From Acinetobacter pragensis (GTDB lineage: Bacteria; Pseudomonadota; Gammaproteobacteria; Pseudomonadales; Moraxellaceae): a stretch of 54,750 bases of DNA. Shown one piece after another: positions 9,952-18,788 of the stretch. The DNA lies in the NCBI RefSeq assembly GCF_001605895.1, contig NZ_LUAW01000029.1, forward strand, positions 12 through 54,761, given 5' to 3'. The notes beneath the pieces are model-generated. The model had not been told where the DNA came from, did not search any database, and was given only the letters and a program-made list of their open reading frames with translations. How positions within the stretch are numbered: position 1 is the first letter of the stretch; each line of letters opens with the position of its first letter. Both the position numbers and the translations under genes were made by a program.

Positions 9952-10184
9952 TCAAAAGTTCAGGCAGTCAACGCTGTAACTGAATAGCATGCCTCTTAAT
10001 TTTAGATGCCAGTTTCTTGGGGGCGAGTTTCATTCCACGACTATTTTCAGTCAAATGAGCAATTGTTCATTTACGGATTTACAGGCCGTACCTGAATGAA
10101 TGCAGCAGTCGGATAAAAAGGATGGAGTATACCGCTTATATTCTCTATATTGGGTGATGTTAAAGATTTGATGCCGCGGGAGGA

Positions 10185-12218
10185 ATGATGCAAAAAGAAG
10201 TTTCAGTTCCTGAATGGACTGCTGCTGCCCGGCAGCTGTTGCGAATTTCACCTGAATTGAGCCATTTGGTTCAGGCGCAGCAGGATTTGGCATCGCAAAT
10301 AGCGAAGCATCAGCTGTTTAAAATAGATCGAGAACAGCAGCGCATTCAGATCGCGTATCCATTTTTTTACATTCAGTTTCATACCCCGCATGCCGCAGCA
10401 GAACAGGGCGCATCCAGTTTAGTCTGCAGTCATTTTGTAGTTCAGCATCAGAAGGCCGAATTGCTGGAAGATTTTTTTATGCAGGATGTGCATTTTTTGA
10501 CGGGAGATTTAAAAGCGCAGCACCCGCTTTTTCTGCGCACTAAAGCCCAGCAGATCAGAGAAATCTTGGCGAAGGAAATAATCAGCTGGGCCTTTGGCAC
10601 AGAAAAAATTAAGACTGCGCTGCAGCAGATGAGCCTAGCGCAAGCTGAATTTACCGATGAGCTGATGATGACGCATCAGCTGTATAGTCAGCCCATTTTG
10701 CAGGCGTGCTTGCTGCAGCAGAAGCCGATTCCAGAATCTGCGGTGGAAAAATTTTTGCCGCTGCTGCGCTTGGATACAGTGCTGGCGCATGAATTTTTAC
10801 CTTTGCAACCATTGATGGAAAGTTTTGATGAATTCTGTTTCAGCGCAGCACAATTTTTAGATCCGGCAGTGTTCCGTATTGCATCGCTGTTTTATCGGGA
10901 ACAATTCAATCTGAATGAGCTGATAGAACTTGAAGATGATATTGGCATGCTGTATGCGCATGCCAAAGAGCAGCCGCAGCTGTTAGGCTTTGCGCGGTTA
11001 ATGAATAGGGAAGTATGGCGTCAGTCGGACTTGTTCTCTAAACCGCATTTTTTAACGGCAAATCACCGTATCTGGCAAAAGAAAGCCGCAGTGCTGCCTT
11101 TGTTTGACTGTGTCCGGGCCGTGAATTGGCTGTTTAAGCAAAGTTTGGATGTGCTGGACTGGATCAGTCAAAACGTACAGCACAGCAATATCCGCACAGC
11201 CGTTACGGCTTTAAGCTATGTCGATTGCAGCCAAATGCACCCTCAAATTATTTTAGCGGCATTGCAGTATTTTCAGCATGTCAGCGCGCGGCTGTTTATA
11301 CAGAGCTGCCATGCTGCGGCTATTGAAGAAAACTGGTTTGAACATCCGGAAAATCAAGCTGTCGTATTGCAAGGTACACGGCAGGCGATAGATGACCATC
11401 GTGTGGCAATTCGGCCTTCAATTTTATATTTAGATGAATGGATGGCTCTGGCAAGCAGTATGGCCAAATCTGATGAACTGGCGATGAAAAAAGTTTATCT
11501 GCGAATGAGCCGTGTCATGCAGGCATTTATGCTGCATCTGCGGAAAATTACAGCTGATTTTCCGGAAGATTTGATGGACTTTATATTGCCGGATACTCAG
11601 CAAGACCGCGATTTTTATGCGGTGCTGCATTGCCATAAAATGCCTCAAGATATGTTCCGTCAGCAATTTTATCTGCAGCATGGAGCGGTGCGGAAAAGTA
11701 TTTTTGATGCTTACGTGCGGGATTATTTAAGCGCTTATTTTTCTGAAACCAAACGGGTGCCTAAAACGGTTACATGGACTGGACTGTTTTATCAGGCTGC
11801 CATTTGGCATCAAAAAATTCAAACTGAAGAAATTTTGGCAAAACTGAAAAAAGAGTTTTCTTGCTCAGACTGGAAACCGTTTACTGTGTGTTCAGAATTG
11901 TACTTTGATCAGTGGCGCTTTCAGGAATTGCAGAGTGTTGAGCGGATTATTGATGAATCTCAAAAATTTCAGCATTGTCTGGCCGCCAGCTATGCTCAGC
12001 GTATTATTGAGGGGCAGTACAGCGCATTTCATATGTCGCATGTGACACAGCCGCTGCGTATGACGCTAGGCTGCATCCGGCAAGATGGCCAGCTTATTTT
12101 TGATCAGCTGGAACTGCCGCATAATGAGAAGGCGGAAGAATGCTATGTGCAGATTGCGAAGCAGTTTATTGATTGGCTGAATGCCGAAGCCAATAAAAAA
12201 TCAAATGAAATTGCTTAA
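10185..12218 (+). CDS. PcfJ-like domain protein
   Basis: A 677-residue protein. The C-terminal region carries the PcfJ signature: ESQKFQHCLAASYAQRIIEGQY, then a strand TLGCI, then an Ile-Phe-Asp-Gln-Leu strand and a final helix. PcfJ was named from the pCF10 conjugative plasmid, but its chromosomal relatives have no known function. The first about 570 residues are helical, rich in Gln, Leu, Phe and His, and match no family I know. GGGAGGA sits right before ATG 10185; ATG 10188 has better spacing. No signal peptide or membrane segment. The Pif1-like helicase follows 94 bases later, hinting at a DNA-related role. Confidence 0.7.
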   Translation: MMQKEVSVPEWTAAARQLLRISPELSHLVQAQQDLASQIAKHQLFKIDREQQRIQIAYPFFYIQFHTPHAAAEQGASSLVCSHFVVQHQKAELLEDFFMQDVHFLTGDLKAQHPLFLRTKAQQIREILAKEIISWAFGTEKIKTALQQMSLAQAEFTDELMMTHQLYSQPILQACLLQQKPIPESAVEKFLPLLRLDTVLAHEFLPLQPLMESFDEFCFSAAQFLDPAVFRIASLFYREQFNLNELIELEDDIGMLYAHAKEQPQLLGFARLMNREVWRQSDLFSKPHFLTANHRIWQKKAAVLPLFDCVRAVNWLFKQSLDVLDWISQNVQHSNIRTAVTALSYVDCSQMHPQIILAALQYFQHVSARLFIQSCHAAAIEENWFEHPENQAVVLQGTRQAIDDHRVAIRPSILYLDEWMALASSMAKSDELAMKKVYLRMSRVMQAFMLHLRKITADFPEDLMDFILPDTQQDRDFYAVLHCHKMPQDMFRQQFYLQHGAVRKSIFDAYVRDYLSAYFSETKRVPKTVTWTGLFYQAAIWHQKIQTEEILAKLKKEFSCSDWKPFTVCSELYFDQWRFQELQSVERIIDESQKFQHCLAASYAQRIIEGQYSAFHMSHVTQPLRMTLGCIRQDGQLIFDQLELPHNEKAEECYVQIAKQFIDWLNAEANKKSNEIA

Positions 12219-12312
12219 AACATAGTGAGTTAAGCAGACATTCTTTGATACTTGCGCAACAGGCTTAACTTTTTAGCCAAAACTCGTTAGGCTATAGCCG
12301 TTCTTTCACGGT

Positions 12313-14037
12313 ATGCGTCATATGAAACAGGAAACTGCACTCAAGTTATTAAAAGCGGGCGAAAATGTCTTTTTGACAGGTTCAGCCGGTGCAGGGAAGA
12401 CGTATACCCTCAATCAGTATATTAATTATTTAAAAGCCCGAAAAGTCACAGTCGCCATAACAGCCTCGACAGGGATTGCCGCAACGCATATGAATGGTAT
12501 GACGATTCATACATGGGCGGGCATTGGCATTAAGGATGCGATTTCAGAAGATGAGCTGAAACGCATGAAAGAGCGCAAATACCTTAAAGAGCATTTAGAA
12601 AACGCGCAAGTTCTGATTATTGATGAAATTTCAATGCTGCATGCCAAGCAACTGAATTTAGTCAACAAGGTTCTAAAATATTTCAAAGAAAGCGATGAGG
12701 CCTTTGGCGGCATTCAGGTGGTGGCCGCCGGTGACTTTTTCCAGCTTCCGCCTGTAGGCAAAAAAGAAGAAAGCAACCGCGATAAATTCTGCTTTATGTC
12801 TGAAGCTTGGGTAGAGGCAAAATTTCGGGTGTGCTATCTGACCGAACAGCACCGTCAGGGCAATGATTATTTAAATGATATTTTAAATGCCATCCGCGCG
12901 CAGCATATTACTCAAGACCATTTGCATGCGCTGAATGAAACCCGCCAGCAGGACATTGGTGAGACGTTTACCCGCTTATACACGCACAATATGGATGTGG
13001 ACAGCATCAATTTTAAGCATTTAAATGAAATTGATCAGGAATCCCGCCAGTTTGATGCGCAAAGCGACGGCAATGAAAAACTGATTGAAACCTTAAAATC
13101 ATCTGTGCGCGCACCAGAAAATTTAACTTTGAAAAAGCATGCCAAAGTCATGTTTGTTAAAAACAACTTTGATTTGGGCTATATCAACGGCAGCTTGGGC
13201 GAAGTGATTGCATTTGAAGAAGATGATGAATATGGCGTGCTGCCGAAGGTTAAATTGACCGACGGCACGACCTTAACGGTAGAACCGGAAACGTGGTCTG
13301 TAGATAATGATGAAGGTAAAACCATTGCCAGTTTTCAGCAAATTCCGCTGCGTTTGGCATGGGCCATTACCATTCATAAATCGCAAGGCATGACTTTAGA
13401 AGCTGCTGAAATTAATTTGGCGCATACGTTTGAAAAAGGTCAGGGCTATGTGGCGCTTTCCCGCCTCAAAACATTAGGCGGATTAAGGCTGCTGGGCATT
13501 AATGATCAAGCGCTGCAGCTAGACAGCTTGGCTGTGAAAGCAGACCGCCGTTTTCAGGAGCTTTCCTCAGAGGCTGATCTGCATTTTGAAGATGCTGATT
13601 TTACTGTGCAGCATAAGGCTTTTATCCGTCATTGCGGCGGCACTCTGAATGAATATGAAATTGAGCGCAATGAGAAAAAACTGGCGAAATCCGGCGCGAA
13701 GCAAAGCTTTGCATCTGCCACATTGGATGAAACCCGCGCTTTGTTTGAGGATGGCTATGAAATTCAGGATATTGCCGTTGAACGCGGTTTGACGCCAGCC
13801 ACCATTATTAACCATTTAGGCCGCTTGCAAAAAGAGCAGGGGCTGGACATTTCAGTGGCCAACCCCGGTGAGGAAGCTGTTGAGCAAGTCCGTAAAATTT
13901 ATAAGCGCTTGACCAAACGCAATGATACCGAAAATTTCAATGATGACGGCAGCATTAAACTGCGGCCAATTGTTGAGCTGACCAGCCCTCGGATGGGTTA
14001 TGACCAAGTCCGTTTAGCGCTGCTGTTTGTAGAGTAA
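12313..14037 (+). CDS. Pif1-like / RecD2-like ATP-dependent DNA helicase with C-terminal HTH
   Basis: A 574-residue superfamily 1B helicase. Walker A is FLTGSAGAGKTYTLNQY (about 20-36). Motif Ia is TASTGIAATHMNGMTIH, Walker B VLIIDEISML and motif III GDFFQLPPV. The late motif AITIHKSQGMTLEAAEI and VALSR match Pif1/RecD enzymes, which unwind 5'-to-3' and often resolve structured DNA. Residues about 470-515 form an HTH_40-type domain (DETRALFEDGYEIQDIAVERG), as in some helicase C-termini. ATG 12322 is an alternative start; neither has a clear ribosome site. It probably acts on replication or repair intermediates in the cytoplasm. Confidence 0.88.
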   Translation: MRHMKQETALKLLKAGENVFLTGSAGAGKTYTLNQYINYLKARKVTVAITASTGIAATHMNGMTIHTWAGIGIKDAISEDELKRMKERKYLKEHLENAQVLIIDEISMLHAKQLNLVNKVLKYFKESDEAFGGIQVVAAGDFFQLPPVGKKEESNRDKFCFMSEAWVEAKFRVCYLTEQHRQGNDYLNDILNAIRAQHITQDHLHALNETRQQDIGETFTRLYTHNMDVDSINFKHLNEIDQESRQFDAQSDGNEKLIETLKSSVRAPENLTLKKHAKVMFVKNNFDLGYINGSLGEVIAFEEDDEYGVLPKVKLTDGTTLTVEPETWSVDNDEGKTIASFQQIPLRLAWAITIHKSQGMTLEAAEINLAHTFEKGQGYVALSRLKTLGGLRLLGINDQALQLDSLAVKADRRFQELSSEADLHFEDADFTVQHKAFIRHCGGTLNEYEIERNEKKLAKSGAKQSFASATLDETRALFEDGYEIQDIAVERGLTPATIINHLGRLQKEQGLDISVANPGEEAVEQVRKIYKRLTKRNDTENFNDDGSIKLRPIVELTSPRMGYDQVRLALLFVE

Positions 14038-14132
14038 TTTAAGCCGCCGGAGATATAGATGAAACGGTTGGATTTATTTTTTGATAACATCAGTTAAACT
14101 GAAGCATAATTCTTAAATAAAACCCGATCGCT

Positions 14133-15119
14133 ATGGCATTTACGGCTTGGTATACGCTTCGAAAGTTTGTCTATAATAATTTGCATAATGACGAATATGA
14201 AACGTCCTTCAGCCGTGCGGTCAATTATTTTTTAATTCTTTTGATTCTATGCAATGCCGCCGCCGTGCTTTTAGAATCTGTGAATGATATTTATCAGTCT
14301 TACCGTCTGCTGTTTGATACCTTTGAACATATTTCCATTGTCATTTTCAGTGCAGAGTATTTGCTGCGGTTTTGGTCTATTGCTGAACAGGAACCTTTTG
14401 AATCGGGCTGGAAAAATCGGCTGAACTGGGTGAAAAGCGGCGGCGCCATTATTGATTTGCTGGCGATATTGCCAGCTTATATCAACTTCTTTGTACCTAT
14501 CGATTTAAGATTCCTTCGAATTTTACGTTTATTGCGTTTGTTGAAGCTGACGCGCTATTTCGTCTCTTTGCAAATTTTGCTTCGGGTCATAGAGCGTGAA
14601 AAGGGTTCATTTCAAGCGGTTATTTTTATCCTCAGCATTATGATTGTGATGGCTGCGGCCTGTATTTATGTGGTGGAAAGCAAAGCGCAGCCTCAGGTCT
14701 TTACCTCTATTCCAGCCTCAATGTGGTGGGCAGTCGTGACTTTGACCACAGTCGGTTATGGGGACGTCACGCCCATTACACCTTTAGGCCGATTTCTAGG
14801 CGCGCTGATTACAATATTGGGCGTAGGGTTGGCTGCATTGCCTGCCGGTATTTTAGCAAACGGCTTGGCCAATGAATTAGAACAGCGCAAGCAGTTTTTA
14901 GAGCTTAAATTTAGAGAGCTTTTGCAAAACTCTGAAATTGATTTAGTCATTGATCGGGAAAAAATAGAAGACATACGTAAAGATGTGGGCCTGACCAAAG
15001 AGCAGACACAGGATATTCTTTTACAGTTGATGCGCGAGCAGCGTGAAGAAAGTTTAAAGCAGGAGCGTGAGCAATACGCATACTGTCCGCATTGCGGGAA
15101 AAAACTGCCAGAGCTGTAA
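14133..15119 (+). CDS. Voltage-gated-type potassium channel (ion transporter family)
   Basis: A 328-residue inner-membrane channel. Six membrane helices can be traced. The fourth is an S4-like voltage-sensor segment with regularly spaced arginines (RFLRILRLLRLLKLTR). The pore loop has the potassium filter TTVGYGD, followed by an S6 helix (GVGLAALPAGILANGLANE). The C-terminal cytoplasmic part is a charged coiled region (about 250-310) ending in CPHCGKKLP, half of a zinc ribbon. Homotetramer by family. The start at 14133 has no good ribosome site but gives a plausible N-terminus. Confidence 0.9.
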   Translation: MAFTAWYTLRKFVYNNLHNDEYETSFSRAVNYFLILLILCNAAAVLLESVNDIYQSYRLLFDTFEHISIVIFSAEYLLRFWSIAEQEPFESGWKNRLNWVKSGGAIIDLLAILPAYINFFVPIDLRFLRILRLLRLLKLTRYFVSLQILLRVIEREKGSFQAVIFILSIMIVMAAACIYVVESKAQPQVFTSIPASMWWAVVTLTTVGYGDVTPITPLGRFLGALITILGVGLAALPAGILANGLANELEQRKQFLELKFRELLQNSEIDLVIDREKIEDIRKDVGLTKEQTQDILLQLMREQREESLKQEREQYAYCPHCGKKLPEL

Positions 15120-15250
15120 ATGAGTTCTGTCTTTGCCGTCTTTAAGGTTAAGCCAGCCGCTTTTCCTATTTGCATGCAGAATAAAAGATATGGCTCATTT
15201 ACAGGCAATCAAAATTTTAATGAATTTTATTATCTTAAAATATGTTAAGA

Positions 15251-15263
15251 TGAATTATATTCA
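15251..15263. promoter_or_regulatory. MetR binding site in front of metR
   Basis: TGAATTATATTCA is a perfect dyad and matches the TGAA-N5-TTCA MetR consensus. It lies 64 bases before the metR start codon, so it probably mediates autoregulation. A second dyad, ATCTTAA-N6-TTAAGAT (15232-15251), abuts it upstream. Confidence 0.7.
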
Positions 15264-15326
15264 TGATAAAGGTGCGCATAAGCGCTTTTTGATCAATGCC
15301 TTTCAGTTACGCGGGAAACAGCAGAC

Positions 15327-16247
15327 ATGTTGGAAATTCGTCATTTAAAAACTTTAACGGCCCTCAGAGAACATGGTTCACTGGTTTCTGCTGCCAATGA
15401 TTTATGTTTAACGCCCTCTGCAATTTCTCATCAATTGAAAGAATTGGATCATTGGTATGGTGTAGAAGTGGTGAATCGCCGCAGCCGCCCTGTGACTTTT
15501 TCTAACGTTGGACAGCGCTTGTTGAAATTGGCTGATGATGTCTTACCGCAAGTGCAGATTGCCCAATCAGACATTACCCGTATTGTGCATGGTCAAACTG
15601 GGCGCATTACATTTTCTTCAGAATGCCACAGCTGTTTTGACTGGCTGATGCCGCTGCTGAATGTTTACCGCCAGCAGTATCCTGATGTTGATTTAGACTT
15701 TGCCTCTGGTTTTGAGGCAAACCCGCACGAGCTGCTGCAAAATGCAGAATTTGATTTATTGATTACAGCAGATCCGATTACATTAAAAGGCATCGAATAT
15801 TTTCCAATTTTTGAATATGAATCGCGGCTGGTGCTGTCACATACCCATCCATTAGTGCGCGCAGACAATATTACCGTGCAGGATTTGGCGAATGAAACCC
15901 TGATTACATATCCTGTCGATAAGCACCGTCTGGATATTATGGCAAAGCTGTTTATTCCTGCAAATATTCAGCCTAAACATATCCGTACCACCGATTTAAC
16001 ACAGATGCTGATACAGCTGGTTGCCAGCGGGCGCGGCATAGCTGCTTTGCCGGATTGGGTAGTGAATGAATATGAACAAAAAGGCTGGGTAACTTCCCGC
16101 CGTTTAACCTGTGTTTCGCCGAATGGACTGCGCCGTACCCTGTATGCGGGCTTTAGAACGGAAGAAAAAGAAAAAAGCTATTTTGAAGGTTTCTTAAAAC
16201 AGCTGGAAAAATTCTCGCAAAAACGGGCAACATATTATTCTTCATAA
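15327..16247 (+). CDS. metR: LysR-type regulator of methionine biosynthesis, MetR
   Basis: A 306-residue LysR-type regulator. The N-terminal winged HTH reads MLEIRHLKTLTALREHGSL, then AANDLCLTPSAISHQLKELD, close to MetR. A periplasmic-binding-like effector domain (about 90-295) follows, including SECHSCFDWLMP, a segment typical of MetR. MetR uses homocysteine as co-effector to control metE, metH and related genes. A matching operator lies 64 bases upstream. No met target gene lies next to it here, so it acts at a distance. A nested hairpin follows the gene. Confidence 0.93.
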   Translation: MLEIRHLKTLTALREHGSLVSAANDLCLTPSAISHQLKELDHWYGVEVVNRRSRPVTFSNVGQRLLKLADDVLPQVQIAQSDITRIVHGQTGRITFSSECHSCFDWLMPLLNVYRQQYPDVDLDFASGFEANPHELLQNAEFDLLITADPITLKGIEYFPIFEYESRLVLSHTHPLVRADNITVQDLANETLITYPVDKHRLDIMAKLFIPANIQPKHIRTTDLTQMLIQLVASGRGIAALPDWVVNEYEQKGWVTSRRLTCVSPNGLRRTLYAGFRTEEKEKSYFEGFLKQLEKFSQKRATYYSS

Positions 16248-16264
16248 AGCTTTGATATTGATCT

Positions 16265-16307
16265 TGCAGGGCGGATACAGCACGGTGAATGCTGAATAAG
16301 CCCTGCA
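16265..16307 (+). terminator. Hairpin after metR, possible terminator
   Basis: TGCAGGGC (16265-16272) pairs with GCCCTGCA (16300-16307). The loop can form a nested CAGC/GCTG stem. Only a short T-tract follows, so termination strength is uncertain. Confidence 0.5.
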
Positions 16308-16404
16308 GCAATAGTTTTGGATTTCTATTTTATTTAACTTAAGCCTATACATTATAATAAATAATTTTTAAAATTAAATCATTCTCAGTTTTTAAGAACC
16401 TTTC

Positions 16405-17412
16405 ATGCCTAAGTCTAAGCAGCCGACGCCGAAGCAATTAATGTCTGTCATTCAAACCCAAACAGCCATTGCGAAATTGGGTTTGGATTTAAATGCGGTG
16501 ATGACTTTGGTCGCGGAACAGGCCCAATCTTTGACGCATGCTAAAGGCGCGGTCGTTGAATTGGCAGAAGACGGTGATATGGTTTACCGCGCGGTTTCGG
16601 GCGGTGCAAGCCATTTGCTGGGATTGCGCCTGAACCAGAAAAACAGCCTGTCAGGACTCTGTGTCGACGAAAATAAGACACTTTACTGCAAGGATTCGGA
16701 AACAGATGAGCGGGTGGATAGAGACGCCTGCCGAAAAGTCGGTCTGCGTTCAATGGCGGTGGTGCCGCTGATTCATTGTGATGAAGCGATCGGCGTGCTG
16801 AAAATATACGCTGAACGTGCAGATGCATTTAAAGAAGGCGACTTGCAGCTGCTGGGCCTGATGTCTGAACTGATTGCGGCGGCGATGTACCATGCGACAA
16901 AATATGGCGCGCAGGAACTGTACAAGCTGGCCACACAGGATAATTTAACAGGACTTGCCAATCGCGCATTATTTTTGGACTGTTTGCGTCAAGGCATACA
17001 AAGCGCCAAGACCAATAAAAAGGTCATGGGTATTTTGATGATTGATATGGATGGCCTCAAACCGATTAATGATCAATATGGACATCGGGCAGGAGACGCA
17101 GCCTTAAAGGAAATAGGACAGCGTATTTTGCGTCATACCCGAAATGACGATTTGGCGGCCCGTTTAGGCGGTGATGAGTTTGCCGTGATTTTAACCAGTA
17201 TTGCCGATGTTAATTTAGCGACTGCGGCCATGAACAGAATTGCCGAAACGTGCGGATTGCCTTTTGTTTTTGAGAATATCAGCTTGAAAATTGGCGCCAG
17301 CATTGGCTTGGCTGTATTTCCGGAAGATGCAGAGTCGATTGATCAGCTCATGGAAACAGCTGATTTAAAGATGTATGCCAATAAACGCCAGCGTAAAATG
17401 GCTTCTTCTTAA
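16405..17412 (+). CDS. GAF domain diguanylate cyclase (GGDEF)
   Basis: A 335-residue soluble protein. A GAF sensor domain (about 20-165, with GLCVDENKTLYCKDSETDERVD and RSMAVVPL) is followed by a GGDEF domain (about 170-330). The active-site motif is intact, GGDEF in ARLGGDEFAVI, preceded by TGLANRALF and GILMIDMDGLKPIND. The inhibitory I-site RxxD is present as RNDD, five residues before GGDEF. It should make cyclic di-GMP and be feedback-inhibited; the GAF ligand is unknown. There are no membrane segments. It is monocistronic by spacing. Confidence 0.93.
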   Translation: MPKSKQPTPKQLMSVIQTQTAIAKLGLDLNAVMTLVAEQAQSLTHAKGAVVELAEDGDMVYRAVSGGASHLLGLRLNQKNSLSGLCVDENKTLYCKDSETDERVDRDACRKVGLRSMAVVPLIHCDEAIGVLKIYAERADAFKEGDLQLLGLMSELIAAAMYHATKYGAQELYKLATQDNLTGLANRALFLDCLRQGIQSAKTNKKVMGILMIDMDGLKPINDQYGHRAGDAALKEIGQRILRHTRNDDLAARLGGDEFAVILTSIADVNLATAAMNRIAETCGLPFVFENISLKIGASIGLAVFPEDAESIDQLMETADLKMYANKRQRKMASS

Positions 17413-17491
17413 AGAAAGAAGGCTGAGCGGGCAAATTTTTACAGATCATCTCCTTTGCTGCTTTTTATTCATACAGTAAAAAGCAAAGAAT

Positions 17492-17577
17492 TAGGCAGTT
17501 CGGGATTGCCAAATAGACAACAATAAATACCGGCATACGCGATATATGTTAATAAGGAAAAATTGAATTACTGCCTA
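17492..17577. promoter_or_regulatory. Inverted 8-mers TAGGCAGT / ACTGCCTA in the ridA leader region
   Basis: TAGGCAGT (17492-17499) and ACTGCCTA (17570-17577) are perfect inverses 70 bases apart, upstream of the ridA-DUF1028-lysR-M20 gene run. The first copy also forms GGCA-N9-TGCC. The layout would suit a regulator that binds two operators; the LysR protein encoded in the run is a candidate, which is inference. Confidence 0.35.
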
Positions 17578-17647
17578 GGAAAAGGGAAATTGCCTTAATA
17601 AGTGATTGATTCATACTGAGACTGTACCGAAAAAAGGAACAGTTAAA

Positions 17648-18061
17648 ATGAAACACACACGCATTCGAACCTTCAACACAAAAAAAACATATCCAGAGCA
17701 AAATCTTGATAATGACTTATGCCAAGCCGTTGTAGCGCGGGGCAGTACAGTTTTCCTCCGCGGTCAAATTGGCCAAAATTTGGATACTTCTGAAAATGTG
17801 TGTATCGGTGATGCGTCCGGTCAAGCTGAGCAGGCCATGTACAATATTGACATGCTGCTGAAAGAAGCGGGCGGCGAATTGGAGGATATCTGCAAAATCA
17901 CCATCTATATTACTGACCCGCGTTACCGTGAAGAAGTTTACCGTGTTGCCGGTAAATGGCTAAAAGGCGTGTTTCCTGTATCCACCGGTATTGTTGTTTC
18001 CGCACTGGCGCGCCCTGAATGGCTGGTAGAAATTGATGCCACCGCTGTAATTCCAGATTAA
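17648..18061 (+). CDS. RidA family protein
   Basis: A 137-residue Rid/YjgF/UK114-fold protein. Canonical RidA hydrolyses reactive enamine/imine intermediates from amino-acid breakdown. The family pattern is present: LRGQIGQ, AEQAMYNIDMLLKEAGG, DICKITIYITDPRY and WLVEIDATAVI. The usual PxR segment reads FPVSTGIVV, so the arginine needed for imine deamination is replaced by serine. That places it in a Rid subgroup without proven deaminase activity. I start at ATG 17648 (AAGGAA upstream) rather than 14 codons earlier. The DUF1028 gene follows after 21 bases. Confidence 0.88.
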   Translation: MKHTRIRTFNTKKTYPEQNLDNDLCQAVVARGSTVFLRGQIGQNLDTSENVCIGDASGQAEQAMYNIDMLLKEAGGELEDICKITIYITDPRYREEVYRVAGKWLKGVFPVSTGIVVSALARPEWLVEIDATAVIPD

Positions 18062-18082
18062 GCATGCAAGGAGTTATTGCCT

Positions 18083-18754
18083 ATGACATTTTCAATTATT
18101 GCCCGCTGTAAAAAAACAGGCCAGTTTGGAGGGGCAATCAGTTCTTCCTCTCCGGCAGTTGCTGCGCGCTGTCTTCAAGCGAAGGCTGGAGTCGGTGTCG
18201 CAACATCTCAAAACATCACGGATCCATACTTGGCAAACATTTTGCTAGATATGATTAAGTATGATCTTGCACCAGAAGAAGCCATTTCTGAATTGGTTAA
18301 AAATACTGATTTTATTGAATATCGGCAGCTGTCTGTACTGAATTCGGATCAGCCTCCTGCTGTATTTAGTGGCGAAAATACACTGGGAGTGCATTCAGAG
18401 TGCATAGGAGAGCACGCTGTTGGTGCGGGAAATCTTCTGGCAAATGCAGATGTGCCTGCAAAAATGGTTGAAGTGTTCCATGCCAGTGAAGGCAGTTTAG
18501 CCGAACGGCTGCTGATAGCGCTGCAGGCCGGTTTAGATGCCGGCGGTGAGGCAGGCACGGTGCATTCAGCAGGTATTTTAGTGGTGGATAAACTCGAATG
18601 GCCAACTATTAATCTCCGCATTGATTGGTCTGAATCCCCCATACAAGATCTTTATCAACTCTGGAAATTATATGAACCGCAGGTTGAAGATTATGTTGTC
18701 CGCGCGCTGAATCCATCGGGTTCTCCGGCTTATGGCGTGCTGGGAGATGAATAA
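18083..18754 (+). CDS. DUF1028 family protein
   Basis: A 223-residue protein that matches DUF1028 along its length: MTFSIIARCKKTGQFGGAIS at the start, then AGVGVATSQNITDPY, and a C-terminal LRIDWSESPI. I recall a relation of this family to Ntn-type hydrolases, but no activity is established. The ATG at 18083 has AAGGAG 9 bases upstream; a TTG two codons earlier is too close to it. It sits tightly between ridA and a LysR gene. DUF1028 and RidA often occur together in amino-acid-type catabolic clusters, which supports a shared role. Confidence 0.85.
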   Translation: MTFSIIARCKKTGQFGGAISSSSPAVAARCLQAKAGVGVATSQNITDPYLANILLDMIKYDLAPEEAISELVKNTDFIEYRQLSVLNSDQPPAVFSGENTLGVHSECIGEHAVGAGNLLANADVPAKMVEVFHASEGSLAERLLIALQAGLDAGGEAGTVHSAGILVVDKLEWPTINLRIDWSESPIQDLYQLWKLYEPQVEDYVVRALNPSGSPAYGVLGDE

Positions 18755-18788
18755 TCAGAACAGCTGCAGGTGAAAAAAAGGAATCACG

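Noticed and set aside
15133..15348. A 71-codon frame overlapping the metR promoter
   Set aside because: It covers the MetR box and overlaps the metR start in another frame, and its sequence has no protein-like pattern.
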